Made by a program: the position numbers and the translations under genes | Assembly (NCBI GenBank): GCA_022448005.1 | Contig: JAKUTK010000007.1 | Location: forward strand, 11,474-75,473 | DNA from: Pseudomonas sp. | GTDB lineage: Bacteria > Pseudomonadota > Gammaproteobacteria > Pseudomonadales > Pseudomonadaceae | Length of the DNA: 64,000 bases | Direction: 5' to 3' | Notes under the pieces: model-generated | What the model was told of the DNA's origin: nothing | Databases searched by the model: none | What the model saw: only the letters and a program-made list of their open reading frames with translations | Shown here: one piece after another, positions 29,281-37,673 of the stretch | How the letters are laid out: the number at the start of each line of letters is the position of its first letter | How positions within the stretch are numbered: position 1 is the stretch's first letter

Positions 29281-29898
29281 TCAGGGCAGCACCACCAGGT
29301 GGTTCGGCAGCTCGTTGCGCTCGTGCGTTGCCGGTACGTGCTGCTGGAGCAGCGTGCCGCAGGCGTCGATGCAGCCGATAAACCCCTCCAGCACCCGGCC
29401 GTTGCGCACATGGGCGGTAAAGGTCTCGACGATCGACTCCCAGGCGCTGTTGTCGATGCGACTGGAAATGCCGCGATCCACCAGAATTTCCACATAACGC
29501 TCGGCTTCGGAGACAAAGATCAGCATTCCGGTGCCATCGTCAGTGTGATGCAGGTTCAATTCGATGAACTGCCGCCGCGCCAGGTTGCAGGCACGCCAGT
29601 GCCGTACCGAGCGAGGAATCAATCGACTGGTCACACTGGGAATCCGAAACAGTACCGCCAGCACCAGGAAGGTCAGCCATTGCACCAGCAGCAACTGCCA
29701 GCCTGCCAGCCAACCGGTGAAGAACAGCAGCGCACCGGGCAGCACCAGCGCAATCAAGCTCGCCCAGAGTAACGGGATATAGCGATAGTCATCGGACTGG
29801 CCGGCCAGTACGGTCACCAGCTCGGCATCCGTGGTGCGCTCCACTCGGGTGATGGCTTCGGCCACTTGCTGCAGTTCGCTTTCGCTCAAAAGGGTCAT
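29281..29898 (-). CDS. TPM-domain membrane protein, last gene of the LemA/TPM operon
   Basis: A 205-residue protein with a short N-terminal helix region (SESELQQVAEAITRVERTTDAELV), a hydrophobic hairpin (about 42-88) and a C-terminal TPM-related segment with GTGMLIFVSEAERYVEILVDRGI (about 120-142). It differs from the upstream TPM protein in having central membrane segments and no signal peptide or Gly-rich tail. The lemA-tpm-tpm order recurs in proteobacteria; the function of the second TPM protein is not established. It lies 86 bases downstream of the first. Confidence 0.85.
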   Translation of the reverse strand: MTLLSESELQQVAEAITRVERTTDAELVTVLAGQSDDYRYIPLLWASLIALVLPGALLFFTGWLAGWQLLLVQWLTFLVLAVLFRIPSVTSRLIPRSVRHWRACNLARRQFIELNLHHTDDGTGMLIFVSEAERYVEILVDRGISSRIDNSAWESIVETFTAHVRNGRVLEGFIGCIDACGTLLQQHVPATHERNELPNHLVVLP

Positions 29899-29984
29899 TG
29901 CATGTCCATCATTGATGAGGCTCTTGTCGTTCTGATCTGAAGGGGCGAGCCTGCATGGCAGGCCCCATCGAGTTCACGTGCCGG

Positions 29985-30743
29985 CTACCAGACACCGGAA
30001 GCACCGCCGCCGCCAAAGCCACCGCCACCGCCGCCGAATCCGCCGCCACCGCCAAAGCCGCCACCGCCACCACGGCCCATGCCGCCGAGCAGGGCACCAA
30101 GCAATACCGCGCGACCCGCACCTCGTCCGCCTCCGCGACCACCACGGCCGCCACCGATGACGAAGATCGCCACCAGCATCAGAAAGAAGCCAAGAATGCC
30201 GAGCCCGCCCGGCTGCTGCGCACCCATCGGCATGGCCGGCGGCAGCGCAGCGGTCCGCAGCGGATCGCCACCCAGCACCTGAATAATGGCCGCGGCGCCT
30301 TCGGTAATCCCACGGGTGAAGTCGCCCTCGCGAAAGGCGGGTGTGATGATGCGATTGATGATCACCGACGACTGCGCATCGGTCAGCCGGCCTTCCAGGC
30401 CATATCCGACTTCAATGCGGACTCGGCGATCATCACGCGCAACGATCAACAGCGCACCGGTGTCCTCGTCTTTCTGCCCGATACCCCACTCACGCCCCAG
30501 CTCGACACCAAACTCTTCGATGCTGCGGCCTTGAAGATTCGGCACGGTGACGATCACCACCTGCTCGCCGCTGGCCTGCTCATGCGCGGCTAGCATGCTG
30601 GTCAGCCGCGCCTCGGCCTGCGTATCGAGCAGTTCAGCCTGATCGACCACCCTGCCGGTCAGCGCAGGCAGCTCGACGCCCTGGGCGGCGATGCCGCTCG
30701 CCCAGAACAACAGCGCGAGGATCAGGGGGAGCGTACGCATCAT
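29985..30743 (-). CDS. YgcG-like TPM-domain protein with glycine-rich tail
   Basis: A 252-residue protein with a signal peptide (LILALLFWASGIAAQG, about 7-22), then an extracytoplasmic TPM domain (about 25-165; SGEQVVIVTVPNLQGRSIEE, then DEDTGALLIVARDDRRVRIEVG, then GYGLEGRLTDAQSS), then a membrane segment (about 180-200). The remaining tail is almost entirely Gly/Arg/Phe repeats ending in SGVW. TPM proteins (Psb32/YgcG group) are linked to membrane-protein quality control in other systems; here this is inference. The ATG overlaps the lemA stop by four bases, giving tight coupling. Confidence 0.9.
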   Translation of the reverse strand: MMRTLPLILALLFWASGIAAQGVELPALTGRVVDQAELLDTQAEARLTSMLAAHEQASGEQVVIVTVPNLQGRSIEEFGVELGREWGIGQKDEDTGALLIVARDDRRVRIEVGYGLEGRLTDAQSSVIINRIITPAFREGDFTRGITEGAAAIIQVLGGDPLRTAALPPAMPMGAQQPGGLGILGFFLMLVAIFVIGGGRGGRGGGRGAGRAVLLGALLGGMGRGGGGGFGGGGGFGGGGGGFGGGGASGVW

Positions 30744-31348
30744 TGGAATTGCACTTGCGGCGCCCGTTCAGCGTTCTCGGTTGTGGCTTCGAAGTTCTCG
30801 CGAATGGGCATGTCGCCGTACATCAAGGTATGCCAGATGCGACCGGGAAAGGTCCGGATCTCGGTGTTGTAACGCTGGACGGCGGCGATGAAATCGCGAC
30901 GTGCGACCGCGATACGGTTCTCCGTGCCTTCGAGCTGCGATTGCAGCGCAAGGAAGTTCTGGTTGGATTTCAGATCTGGGTAGCGCTCGGACACCGCCAT
31001 CAGCCGGCTCAATGCGCCAGTCAGCTGGCTCTGCGCCTGCTGGAACTGCTGCATCTTCTGCGGATCATCGAGGTCATCGGCGCTGATCTGGATCGAGGTT
31101 GCCTTGGCGCGCGCCTCGGTCACTGCAGTGAGCGTGTCCTGCTCCTGACGGGCGAAGCCCTTGACCGTCTCGACGAGGTTGGGAATGAGGTCGGCGCGGC
31201 GCTGGTACTGGTTCTCGACCTGCGCCCAGGCCGATTTCACCTGCTCGTCATACTGCGGAATGTTGTTGATGCCACAGCCGGCCAGCAGCCAGGACATGAA
31301 CAGGACAACCGTCAGTTGCCAGGTGAATCGATAACGCTGCATCTGCAT
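30740..31348 (-). CDS. LemA family lipoprotein
   Basis: A 202-residue protein with a lipoprotein-type signal (LLAGC, Cys at about 25), followed by the LemA coiled-coil domain: YDEQVKSAWAQVENQYQRRA (about 33), LIPNLVETVKGFARQEQDTL (about 54), then NFLALQSQLEGTENRIAVARR. LemA proteins are structurally simple helical proteins of unclear function, usually found with TPM-domain proteins. The first gene of the three-gene operon lemA-tpm-tpm on the minus strand. Confidence 0.92.
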   Translation of the reverse strand: MQMQRYRFTWQLTVVLFMSWLLAGCGINNIPQYDEQVKSAWAQVENQYQRRADLIPNLVETVKGFARQEQDTLTAVTEARAKATSIQISADDLDDPQKMQQFQQAQSQLTGALSRLMAVSERYPDLKSNQNFLALQSQLEGTENRIAVARRDFIAAVQRYNTEIRTFPGRIWHTLMYGDMPIRENFEATTENAERAPQVQFQ

Positions 31349-31426
31349 GATCCGCTCGTCCTTCCAAAAATCCAGGGTACAGGATAAGGATAGCCGAGCG
31401 GTCCGAGAGTTCAGGTTGTAACGACC

Positions 31427-32650
31427 TCAGATCACGCCGGCACGACGCAGCATGTCGATCTGCTCTGGCGCACAGCCCAGCAGCCGCTGCAGCAAGGCTT
31501 CGCTGTGTTCGCCAAGCAGCGGCGGGGCCTTGCGGTATTCCACCGGCGACTCGGACAGCCGAATCGGGCTGGCCACCTGGGGCACGCTTCCCGCCAAAGG
31601 ATGCGGCATCTCGACACGCAGTCCGCGCGCCTGCACCTGCGGATCAGCAAACACCTGAGCCAGGTCGTTGATCGGTCCGCAGGGCACGCCTGCCTGCTCC
31701 AGTATCGCGACCCACTCCGCCGTGGTGCGGAACACCGTGACCTGGCGGATCATCGGCACCAGCTCCTTGCGATGCGCCACGCGCGCCTTGTTACTGGCGA
31801 AGCGCGGGTCATCGGCCCATTCGGGGTGCCCGGCCACTTCGGCGAACCTGCGGAACTGACCGTCATTGCCCACGGTGAGAATGATGTCGCCATCGGCCGT
31901 CGGGAAATCCTGATAAGGCACGATGTTGGGATGGGCATTGCCCATACGCTTGGGCGGCACGCCGGTGGTCAGGTAGTTCATCGCCTGGTTGGCCAGGCAG
32001 GCGACCTGCACGTCCAGCAGTGCCAGTTCAACGTGCTGGCCAACGCCACTGTGCTCCCGGCGGTTGAGCGCCGCCAGCACCCCAACGGTCGCGTAAAGCC
32101 CGGTGAGGATGTCGGTCAGTGCCACCCCGACCTTGACCGGCCCGGCGCCCTCTTCGTCTTCGGCGCGCCCGGTCAGGCTCATCAGGCCGCCCAGGCCCTG
32201 AATCATGAAATCGTAGCCCGCACGCTGGGCGTAAGGACCATCACTGCCAAAGCCGGTAATCGAGCAATAGACCAGCTTGGGATTGATTGCTTTCAGGCTC
32301 TCGTAATCCAGCCCGTAGGCCGCCAGCCCGCCGACCTTGAAGTTCTCCAGCAGCACGTCGCATTGGGCCACCAGCTCACGAATGATCCGCTGGCCCTCGG
32401 GCTGGGTGAAATCCAGCGTCAGCGACTGCTTGTTGCGGTTGGCCGACAGGTAATAAGCGGCTTCCGACGTGTTTTCGCCCTGCTGGTCTTTCAGGTATGG
32501 GGGCCCCCAGTGGCGGGTGTCGTCGCCCGTGCGCGGGCGCTCGACCTTGATCACCTCGGCGCCGAGATCACCGAGGATCTGCCCACACCAGGGGCCTGCG
32601 AGCACACGTGACAGGTCGAGGACGCGGATATGAGAAAGGGCGCCGGGCAT
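31427..32650 (-). CDS. CaiB/BaiF family CoA-transferase, probable glutarate CoA-transferase
   Basis: A 407-residue family III CoA-transferase. The conserved N-terminus GIRVLDLSRVLAGPW-like (here HIRVLDLSRVLAGPWCGQIL, about 7-26) and the catalytic Asp in the GYDFMIQGLGGLM segment (about 143-155) are present, as are GDDTRHWGPPY (about 42) and the ENFKVGGLAAYGLDY loop. These enzymes swap CoA between acids without ATP. Because gcdH and its LysR regulator come directly upstream, the enzyme probably activates glutarate using succinyl-CoA, as in the equivalent Pseudomonas cluster. A repeat element lies in the 188-base gap to gcdH. Confidence 0.88.
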   Translation of the reverse strand: MPGALSHIRVLDLSRVLAGPWCGQILGDLGAEVIKVERPRTGDDTRHWGPPYLKDQQGENTSEAAYYLSANRNKQSLTLDFTQPEGQRIIRELVAQCDVLLENFKVGGLAAYGLDYESLKAINPKLVYCSITGFGSDGPYAQRAGYDFMIQGLGGLMSLTGRAEDEEGAGPVKVGVALTDILTGLYATVGVLAALNRREHSGVGQHVELALLDVQVACLANQAMNYLTTGVPPKRMGNAHPNIVPYQDFPTADGDIILTVGNDGQFRRFAEVAGHPEWADDPRFASNKARVAHRKELVPMIRQVTVFRTTAEWVAILEQAGVPCGPINDLAQVFADPQVQARGLRVEMPHPLAGSVPQVASPIRLSESPVEYRKAPPLLGEHSEALLQRLLGCAPEQIDMLRRAGVI

Positions 32651-32713
32651 GAATGAAGCCTCAAGGTGTTGTCGCCGCCACAGACATCAGCCTGCAGCCG
32701 GTCGAGGAAAAAC

Positions 32714-32799
32714 GTAGGGTGGATCGGGGCGCGTAGCTGACGCTTTATCCATCCACCGTGCAGAGTGAAGGTGGATGAAAAGAGCGTCATCCACCCTAC
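32714..32799. repeat. Nested inverted-repeat element between gcdH and the CoA-transferase gene
   Basis: Outer arms GTAGGGTGGAT (32714-32724) and ATCCACCCTAC (32789-32799) are perfectly complementary. An inner pair CATCCACC (32750-32757) / GGTGGATG (32770-32777) is also perfect, with imperfect pairing between them (GACGCT / AGCGTC). The 86-base element can form a long cruciform or RNA hairpin. Elements with GTAGGGTGGAT ends are familiar as dispersed intergenic repeats in pseudomonads of the stutzeri type; copy number here cannot be judged. Confidence 0.8.
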
Positions 32800-32838
32800 A
32801 GTGATGTCGCTGTTTTCCGTAGGTCGGTCAGCGTCCCG

Positions 32839-34020
32839 CTAGAAGAACGCCTGAATGCCGGTCTGCGCACGGCCCAGAATCAAGGCATGCACGTCATGAG
32901 TGCCCTCATAGGTGTTGACCACCTCAAGGTTGACCAGATGCCGAGCCACGCCGAACTCGTCGCTGATGCCATTGCCGCCGAGCATGTCGCGGGCCAGGCG
33001 CGCCACGTCCAGCGCCTTGCCGCAGCTGTTGCGCTTCATGATCGAGGTGATTTCCACCGCCGCGGTGCCCTCATCCTTCATCCGGCCGAGGCGCAGGCAG
33101 CCTTGCAGCGCCAGGGTGATCTCGGTCTGCATGTCAGCCAGTTTCTTCTGGATCAGCTGGTTCGCCGCCAGTGGGCGACCGAACTGCTGGCGATCCAGGG
33201 TGTACTGGCGGGCGGTGTGCCAGCAGAACTCGGCGGCGCCGAGGGCACCCCAGCTGATGCCGTAACGGGCCGAGTCCAGGCAGGTGAACGGGCCACGCAG
33301 GCCGCGCACGTCGGGGAAGGCGTTCTCTTCCGGGCAGAACACGTTATCCATGACGATCTCGCCGGTGATCGAGGCGCGCAGGCCGACCTTGCCGTGAATC
33401 GCCGGAGCAGACAGCCCTTCCCAACCCTTCTCCAGCACGAAACCGCGAATCGCGCCCTCGTCATCCTTGGCCCATACGACGAAGACATCGGCAATCGGGC
33501 TATTGGTGATCCACATCTTGGCGCCGGACAGGCGATAGCCGCCATCAACCTTCTTGGCCCGCGTAACCATCGAGCCCGGGTCGGAACCGTGGTTAGGCTC
33601 GGTCAGGCCAAAGCAGCCGATGAACTCGCCGCTGGCCAGCTTAGGCAGGTACTTCTGCTTTGTTTCCTCGTTGCCGAACTCGTTGATCGGCACCATCACC
33701 AGCGAGGACTGCACGCTCATCATCGAGCGATAACCCGAATCGATGCGCTCGACTTCGCGAGCGATCAGGCCGTAGCACACATAGTTCAGGCCACTGCCGC
33801 CGTAGGCTTCGGGAATCGTCGCGCCAAGCAGACCGGTATCGCCCATCTCCCGGAAGATCGCTGCATCGGTGCGCTCGTGGCGAAAGGCTTCGAGGACCCG
33901 AGGCGCCAGCTTGTCGGCGGCGAACTGTTGAGCACTGTCACGCACCATGCGCTCCTCGTCGGTGAGCTGCTGATCGAGCAGCAGCGGGTCGATCCAGTTG
34001 AAGCTTGCTTTGCCGGCCAT
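32839..34020 (-). CDS. gcdH: Glutaryl-CoA dehydrogenase
   Basis: FAD-dependent oxidative decarboxylation of glutaryl-CoA to crotonyl-CoA, in lysine/glutarate catabolism. The 393-residue protein has the acyl-CoA dehydrogenase fold: FAD region [16 protein letters not shown] (about 138-153), [18 protein letters not shown], and the C-terminal catalytic Glu in [19 protein letters not shown] (about 371). The start at 34020 ([15 protein letters not shown]) matches the family; the frame is open further upstream, but without a ribosome site. It is divergent from the LysR regulator. Confidence 0.95.
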   Translation of the reverse strand: MAGKASFNWIDPLLLDQQLTDEERMVRDSAQQFAADKLAPRVLEAFRHERTDAAIFREMGDTGLLGATIPEAYGGSGLNYVCYGLIAREVERIDSGYRSMMSVQSSLVMVPINEFGNEETKQKYLPKLASGEFIGCFGLTEPNHGSDPGSMVTRAKKVDGGYRLSGAKMWITNSPIADVFVVWAKDDEGAIRGFVLEKGWEGLSAPAIHGKVGLRASITGEIVMDNVFCPEENAFPDVRGLRGPFTCLDSARYGISWGALGAAEFCWHTARQYTLDRQQFGRPLAANQLIQKKLADMQTEITLALQGCLRLGRMKDEGTAAVEITSIMKRNSCGKALDVARLARDMLGGNGISDEFGVARHLVNLEVVNTYEGTHDVHALILGRAQTGIQAFF

Positions 34021-34119
34021 GGGTGGTCCTCTTGTCGTAGACGATGAACCGGGCACACGGCCCGGTGCAGCATTGGATGGATTGATACTAGAAGCTGACG
34101 GCGCACCCAGCAAACGAGT

Positions 34120-34143
34120 AATTCGCATCAATCTGTGCGATTT
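34120..34143. promoter_or_regulatory. Candidate LysR-type operator between gcdH and its regulator
   Basis: AATTCGCA-tcaatctg-TGCGATTT is an inverted repeat with seven of eight arm bases matching, located in the 183-base divergent promoter region. Size and layout match LysR-family sites (T-N11-A type). Confidence 0.55.
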
Positions 34144-34203
34144 ACTCACTTCAGAGTATGCTAAACGGCCTGAATATCCGGCTATTAGTGAGGCAGCCGC
34201 ATA

Positions 34204-35115
34204 ATGCGCCGCAAGATTCCCAGCACCGCCGCGCTGGTCGCCTTCGAAGCGGCGGCGCGTCATCAGAGCTTTACCCGTGCCGCCGAGGAGCTGGCGCTGA
34301 CCCAGAGCGCCATCTGCCGACAGATCGGCGGGCTGGAGGAATTCCTTGGGCTGGAGCTGTTTCGCCGCTCACGCCGAGGCGTGAAGCTGACCGAGGCAGG
34401 CCAGTCTTATGCGCGCCGCGTCGCCACTCAGCTCGATGCGGTGGAGCGCGACACCCTGTCGGTCATGGGGCAGCAAGGCGCTCAGAATATTGAGCTGGCG
34501 CTGGTGCCGACCTTCGGTACCCAGTGGCTATTGCCCCGCCTACGTCAGTTCCAGGCGTTGCACCCGGAAATCACCGTCAACCTGACCAATCGCACCCGCC
34601 CCTTCCTCTTCGCCGATACTGAGTTCGATGCGGCCATCTACTTCGGCGACGGCGACTGGTCCGGCACCGTGGCCCATCGCCTCATGCCGGAGCATTCACT
34701 GCCGGTGTGCAGCCCCGCCTTGCTCGGCAATACGGGCCAACTGGCTGTCCAGATGATCGCCGAAATGCCGCTGCTGCAGCAGACCACCCGACCCTATGCC
34801 TGGCGTCAGTGGTTCGATTCGTTGGGGATGAAAGTCGCACGGGACATGACCGGTCCCCGTCTCGAACTGTTCTCGATGCTGGCCCAGGCTGCCGAGCATC
34901 AGATGGGCATCGCGCTGATTCCGCCGTTTCTGATTCAGCGCGAACTTGCCGAGGGGCGCCTGGTGATTGCACACCCCCACTCGTTCCGGCGCGAGGATCA
35001 GGCCTATCACCTGATGATCCCCGAGCGACGCGTGGAGTCGGCCGCCCTGAACGCCTTCCGCGACTGGCTGCTCGACGAGGTACACGCCTGGATAGCTCAG
35101 CAGGCTAGCCGCTGA
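34204..35115 (+). CDS. gcdR: LysR-family regulator, probable GcdR
   Basis: A 303-residue LysR-type transcription factor. The N-terminal winged helix-turn-helix (about 5-65) has [20 protein letters not shown] and [22 protein letters not shown]. The effector-binding domain follows from about 90. Of the GcvA-like subgroup. Divergence from gcdH, with the CoA-transferase downstream of that, is the arrangement of the Pseudomonas glutarate regulator GcdR, which responds to glutarate; the symbol rests on this context. It is probably an activator with autoregulation through the intergenic palindrome. Confidence 0.85.
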   Translation: MRRKIPSTAALVAFEAAARHQSFTRAAEELALTQSAICRQIGGLEEFLGLELFRRSRRGVKLTEAGQSYARRVATQLDAVERDTLSVMGQQGAQNIELALVPTFGTQWLLPRLRQFQALHPEITVNLTNRTRPFLFADTEFDAAIYFGDGDWSGTVAHRLMPEHSLPVCSPALLGNTGQLAVQMIAEMPLLQQTTRPYAWRQWFDSLGMKVARDMTGPRLELFSMLAQAAEHQMGIALIPPFLIQRELAEGRLVIAHPHSFRREDQAYHLMIPERRVESAALNAFRDWLLDEVHAWIAQQASR

Positions 35116-35194
35116 CGGGCTTGCTGACCGACTGGTGTGCTCCCCGGTCAGCCTGGAGTAATAGCACCTCGCCGGAACAGACACAGCCGGCGAA

Positions 35195-35581
35195 TCAGGC
35201 CGCTTCCGGCTTCTTCTTTCGCGGCTTCAGATACTTCGTCAGGCCCTGAAACCACATCACCAGCGCGGGGTTTCCCTGGATCTGGATGTCTTTGTTCTGA
35301 ATGCCCTGCATAAAGGCGAGCTGCTTGTTCTTCGCGTTCATGGTGTCGAAACCGTAGGCGCTGTCCTTGAACCCTATGGCGAAGGCAGGTTCAACGGCAG
35401 GGCCGCCGTGGCTGGTGACGCGCTGATCCTTGACCCGGTAGTGGCGAGCCACTTTGCCGTCGAGGGTATGCAATTGGAAGGTCAGGTCTTTGTCGCCGAG
35501 TTGTTTCTGAAAATCTGGGTTGTTGCGGCTGGCCTTGGCCATCAGGCGACCAAGCATCCAGAGAAGAAAGCGAAATTTCAT
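35195..35581 (-). CDS. SCP2-like sterol-carrier-fold protein
   Basis: A 128-residue protein with a hydrophobic N-terminal helix (FRFLLWMLGRLMAKAS) followed by an SCP2-like fold: KDLTFQLHTLDGKVARHY, then SHGGPAVEPAFAIGFKDSAYG, then IQIQGNPALVMWFQGLTKYL and a Lys-rich tail. The SCP2 family binds lipids or acyl chains; no bacterial role for this one is known to me. A similar small gene sits upstream of HU in P. aeruginosa, which supports it being real. Confidence 0.85.
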   Translation of the reverse strand: MKFRFLLWMLGRLMAKASRNNPDFQKQLGDKDLTFQLHTLDGKVARHYRVKDQRVTSHGGPAVEPAFAIGFKDSAYGFDTMNAKNKQLAFMQGIQNKDIQIQGNPALVMWFQGLTKYLKPRKKKPEAA

Positions 35582-35718
35582 GATTGACCGACCGTTGGCG
35601 GGAAAAGCGGCATTGTAGCGGCTGGTCGGAGCGGCGGAAGCAGGAGAACAGAGGGGTCTGGAGAGGACTGCTCGGTCAGGTTGACCCGGAGCCTGGGTGG
35701 CCCCGGGCGGCGCGACGT

Positions 35719-35991
35719 TTAGTTGATCGCGTCTTTGAGCATCTTTCCCGGCTTGAAAGCCACTGTGTTGCTGGCCTTGATAGTGACGGGTTCGCCCGTT
35801 TGCGGGTTCTTGCCTGTACGGGCCCCGCGATGTCGTTGTACGAAGGTGCCGAAGCCCACCAGGGTGACACTGTCCTTGCGGTTCAGTGCGCTGGTGATTT
35901 CATCCAGTACGGCGTTGAGTACACGGTTGGCCTGATCTTTGGTGAGATCGGCCTTATCAGCGATAGCGGCTGCGAGTTCCGGTTTGCGCAT
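35719..35991 (-). CDS. HU-family DNA-binding protein
   Basis: A 90-residue histone-like protein that bends and compacts DNA as a dimer. The full family pattern is present: MRKPELAAAIADKADLTKDQ, then the dimer core VTLVGFGTFVQRHRGARTGKNP with the conserved arms, and TVAFKPGKMLKDAIN at the end. The 5-prime leader is unusually A-rich (about 36006-36022 on this strand, AAACAAAAAAAACAATA), which might be a target of RNA-binding proteins such as Hfq. One of usually two or three HU genes in pseudomonads. Confidence 0.95.
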   Translation of the reverse strand: MRKPELAAAIADKADLTKDQANRVLNAVLDEITSALNRKDSVTLVGFGTFVQRHRGARTGKNPQTGEPVTIKASNTVAFKPGKMLKDAIN

Positions 35992-36143
35992 AGATAGCCT
36001 CTACATATTTATTGTTTTTTTTGTTTCGCTGCTCTCCGAACAGCGTTCCATACCGCCGCAGCAGCTCTAGGCTGCACCAGCGGGTCAACGGAGCATGGCA
36101 CGCTGCTAGCACTCGCGCCAGTCCTCGCCAGCGCTTTGCCGAA

Positions 36144-37346
36144 TCATTGCGGAGACTTTAAGGACAGAATTTGGGGCAGTTCAGCCAACACCGGCGGCAG
36201 CTGCTTGTTGAGCGCCAAACGCTGCTGCACGGCCGTTCCGGTCAGGGCGTAGCCCAGCAGGCGGCCTTCACGATCCTGAAACAGCGCCGTCAGATCATTG
36301 CCTTCACCCTCGACGCTCCAACGGCCTTCGCTTCCGGCGGCCGGCGGTGAGACAACCAAGGGGCAAACCGGCGTCTTGACCGTGATTGGCATGGGCCCGT
36401 AGGTGACGGGTGTCGGCTGACCTGCGAGGGTTCTGGCCAGCGCACGAACGCCGCTCATCAGCGGCATCACATAAAGGAGGTTGAGCCCTTCGACCTCGGC
36501 ACAATCACCCAGGGCGTAGACGTGCTCCGCCGAGGTCTGCAGCAGCCGATCGACTTCGATGCCACGGCTGACCTGCATGCCCGCAGCTTCGGCCAGCTCG
36601 GTGCGCGGCCGCAGTCCCACGGCACTGACCACCAGATCGCACGGGACTTTCTGGCCATCCGACAGCTGCGCCACGAGCCCGTCATCGTCGCGCTCCAGCC
36701 GCTCTAGTACCGGACCCAGATGGAAACGAGCCCCCAGAGATTCCAGCCCGCGCTGTACTGCAGCTGCCGGCTCGACCGGTAGCAGTGACGGCATGATCTG
36801 CTCGCATGGCGCGACCAGCTCCACCTCATAACCCCCGTGCAGCAGGTCATTGGCAAACTCGCAGCCGATCAGCCCGGCGCCGAGGATCAGCACGCGGCGC
36901 TTGCTTTGCGCGGCCTCGCGGAAACGCCCGTAGTCGAGCAGATCGTTGATGGGGAAGATGGCGTCCTGCGCATCACCGGCAACCGGCACGTTGATGGTTT
37001 GCGCGCCCCAGGCAATGACCAGATCACGGTAGGGCACGGGCTCGCTGCCGATCCAGACGCGACGGTTGGCCGGGTCAAGGCGCGTCACCTTGGTGTGGGT
37101 GCGAATTTCGGCGTTGAGCTGGATGGCCATCGGCCCGGCCACCGTCATGCCGAGCGCGTCGGCATCCTTGTTCATGGCGAAGCCGGTGGAGAGCATCGGC
37201 TTGGAATAGGAGCGACCGTCGTCAGCAGTAATCAGCAGCAGCGGCGTCTCGGTGTCGAGCTTGCGAAATTCGCGGGCGAGGTTATAGCCCGCCAGCCCGG
37301 TGCCGATGATCACCAGAGGCAAGTCTTTATCGTTCGAGTCGTTCAT
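36144..37346 (-). CDS. rubB: Rubredoxin-NAD(+) reductase
   Basis: A 400-residue FAD/NADH enzyme that passes electrons to rubredoxin, in pseudomonads typically for alkane hydroxylation or oxidative-stress defence. FAD-binding motif [20 protein letters not shown] (about 12-31), NAD-binding [20 protein letters not shown] (about 151-170), and the second FAD motif [12 protein letters not shown] (about 274-285) are clear. Its ATG follows the rubredoxin stop by one base (TGATATG), so they are translationally coupled. Confidence 0.95.
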   Translation of the reverse strand: MNDSNDKDLPLVIIGTGLAGYNLAREFRKLDTETPLLLITADDGRSYSKPMLSTGFAMNKDADALGMTVAGPMAIQLNAEIRTHTKVTRLDPANRRVWIGSEPVPYRDLVIAWGAQTINVPVAGDAQDAIFPINDLLDYGRFREAAQSKRRVLILGAGLIGCEFANDLLHGGYEVELVAPCEQIMPSLLPVEPAAAVQRGLESLGARFHLGPVLERLERDDDGLVAQLSDGQKVPCDLVVSAVGLRPRTELAEAAGMQVSRGIEVDRLLQTSAEHVYALGDCAEVEGLNLLYVMPLMSGVRALARTLAGQPTPVTYGPMPITVKTPVCPLVVSPPAAGSEGRWSVEGEGNDLTALFQDREGRLLGYALTGTAVQQRLALNKQLPPVLAELPQILSLKSPQ

Positions 37347-37347
37347 A

Positions 37348-37515
37348 TCAGCCGATCGCGATCATTTCGAAGTCAATCTTGCCAACACCGCAGTCGGGGC
37401 ATAGCCAGTCTTCCGGCACATCTTCCCAGGCGGTGCCAGGGGCGATACCTTCGTCCGGCCAACCTTCGGCCTCGTCGTAGATGAAGCCGCACACCACGCA
37501 TTGCCACTTTTTCAT
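37348..37515 (-). CDS. rubA: Rubredoxin
   Basis: A 55-residue iron protein encoded immediately upstream of its reductase. Two Cys pairs coordinate one iron: [10 protein letters not shown] at residues 6-15 and [12 protein letters not shown] at 39-50. The spacing C-x2-C ... C-x2-C and the acidic loop ([14 protein letters not shown]) are standard for electron-transfer rubredoxins. It starts with [10 protein letters not shown] at 37515, with AGGTGA in front. Only one rubredoxin copy is present here. Confidence 0.96.
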   Translation of the reverse strand: MKKWQCVVCGFIYDEAEGWPDEGIAPGTAWEDVPEDWLCPDCGVGKIDFEMIAIG

Positions 37516-37626
37516 CGTTCACCTCGATCAGTCTCGGTTGCGCTGCACGCTATACCAGAACACCGCGTACCGCCAAACACCGGCCGCCTGGTGATAGACC
37601 GCGAACCCGTAAAGATTTTCCGGACA

Positions 37627-37655
37627 AACATAAACGGGCGGCCTGAGCCGCCCGT
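37627..37655 (-). terminator. Rho-independent terminator after glcA
   Basis: A perfect 9-bp GC-rich stem (ACGGGCGGC / GCCGCCCGT) with a four-base loop, starting about 20 bases past the permease stop codon. Read on the minus strand it is followed by TTTATGTTT. Ends the glc operon. Confidence 0.85.
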
Positions 37656-37673
37656 CCGGGTTCACGCCGCGTG

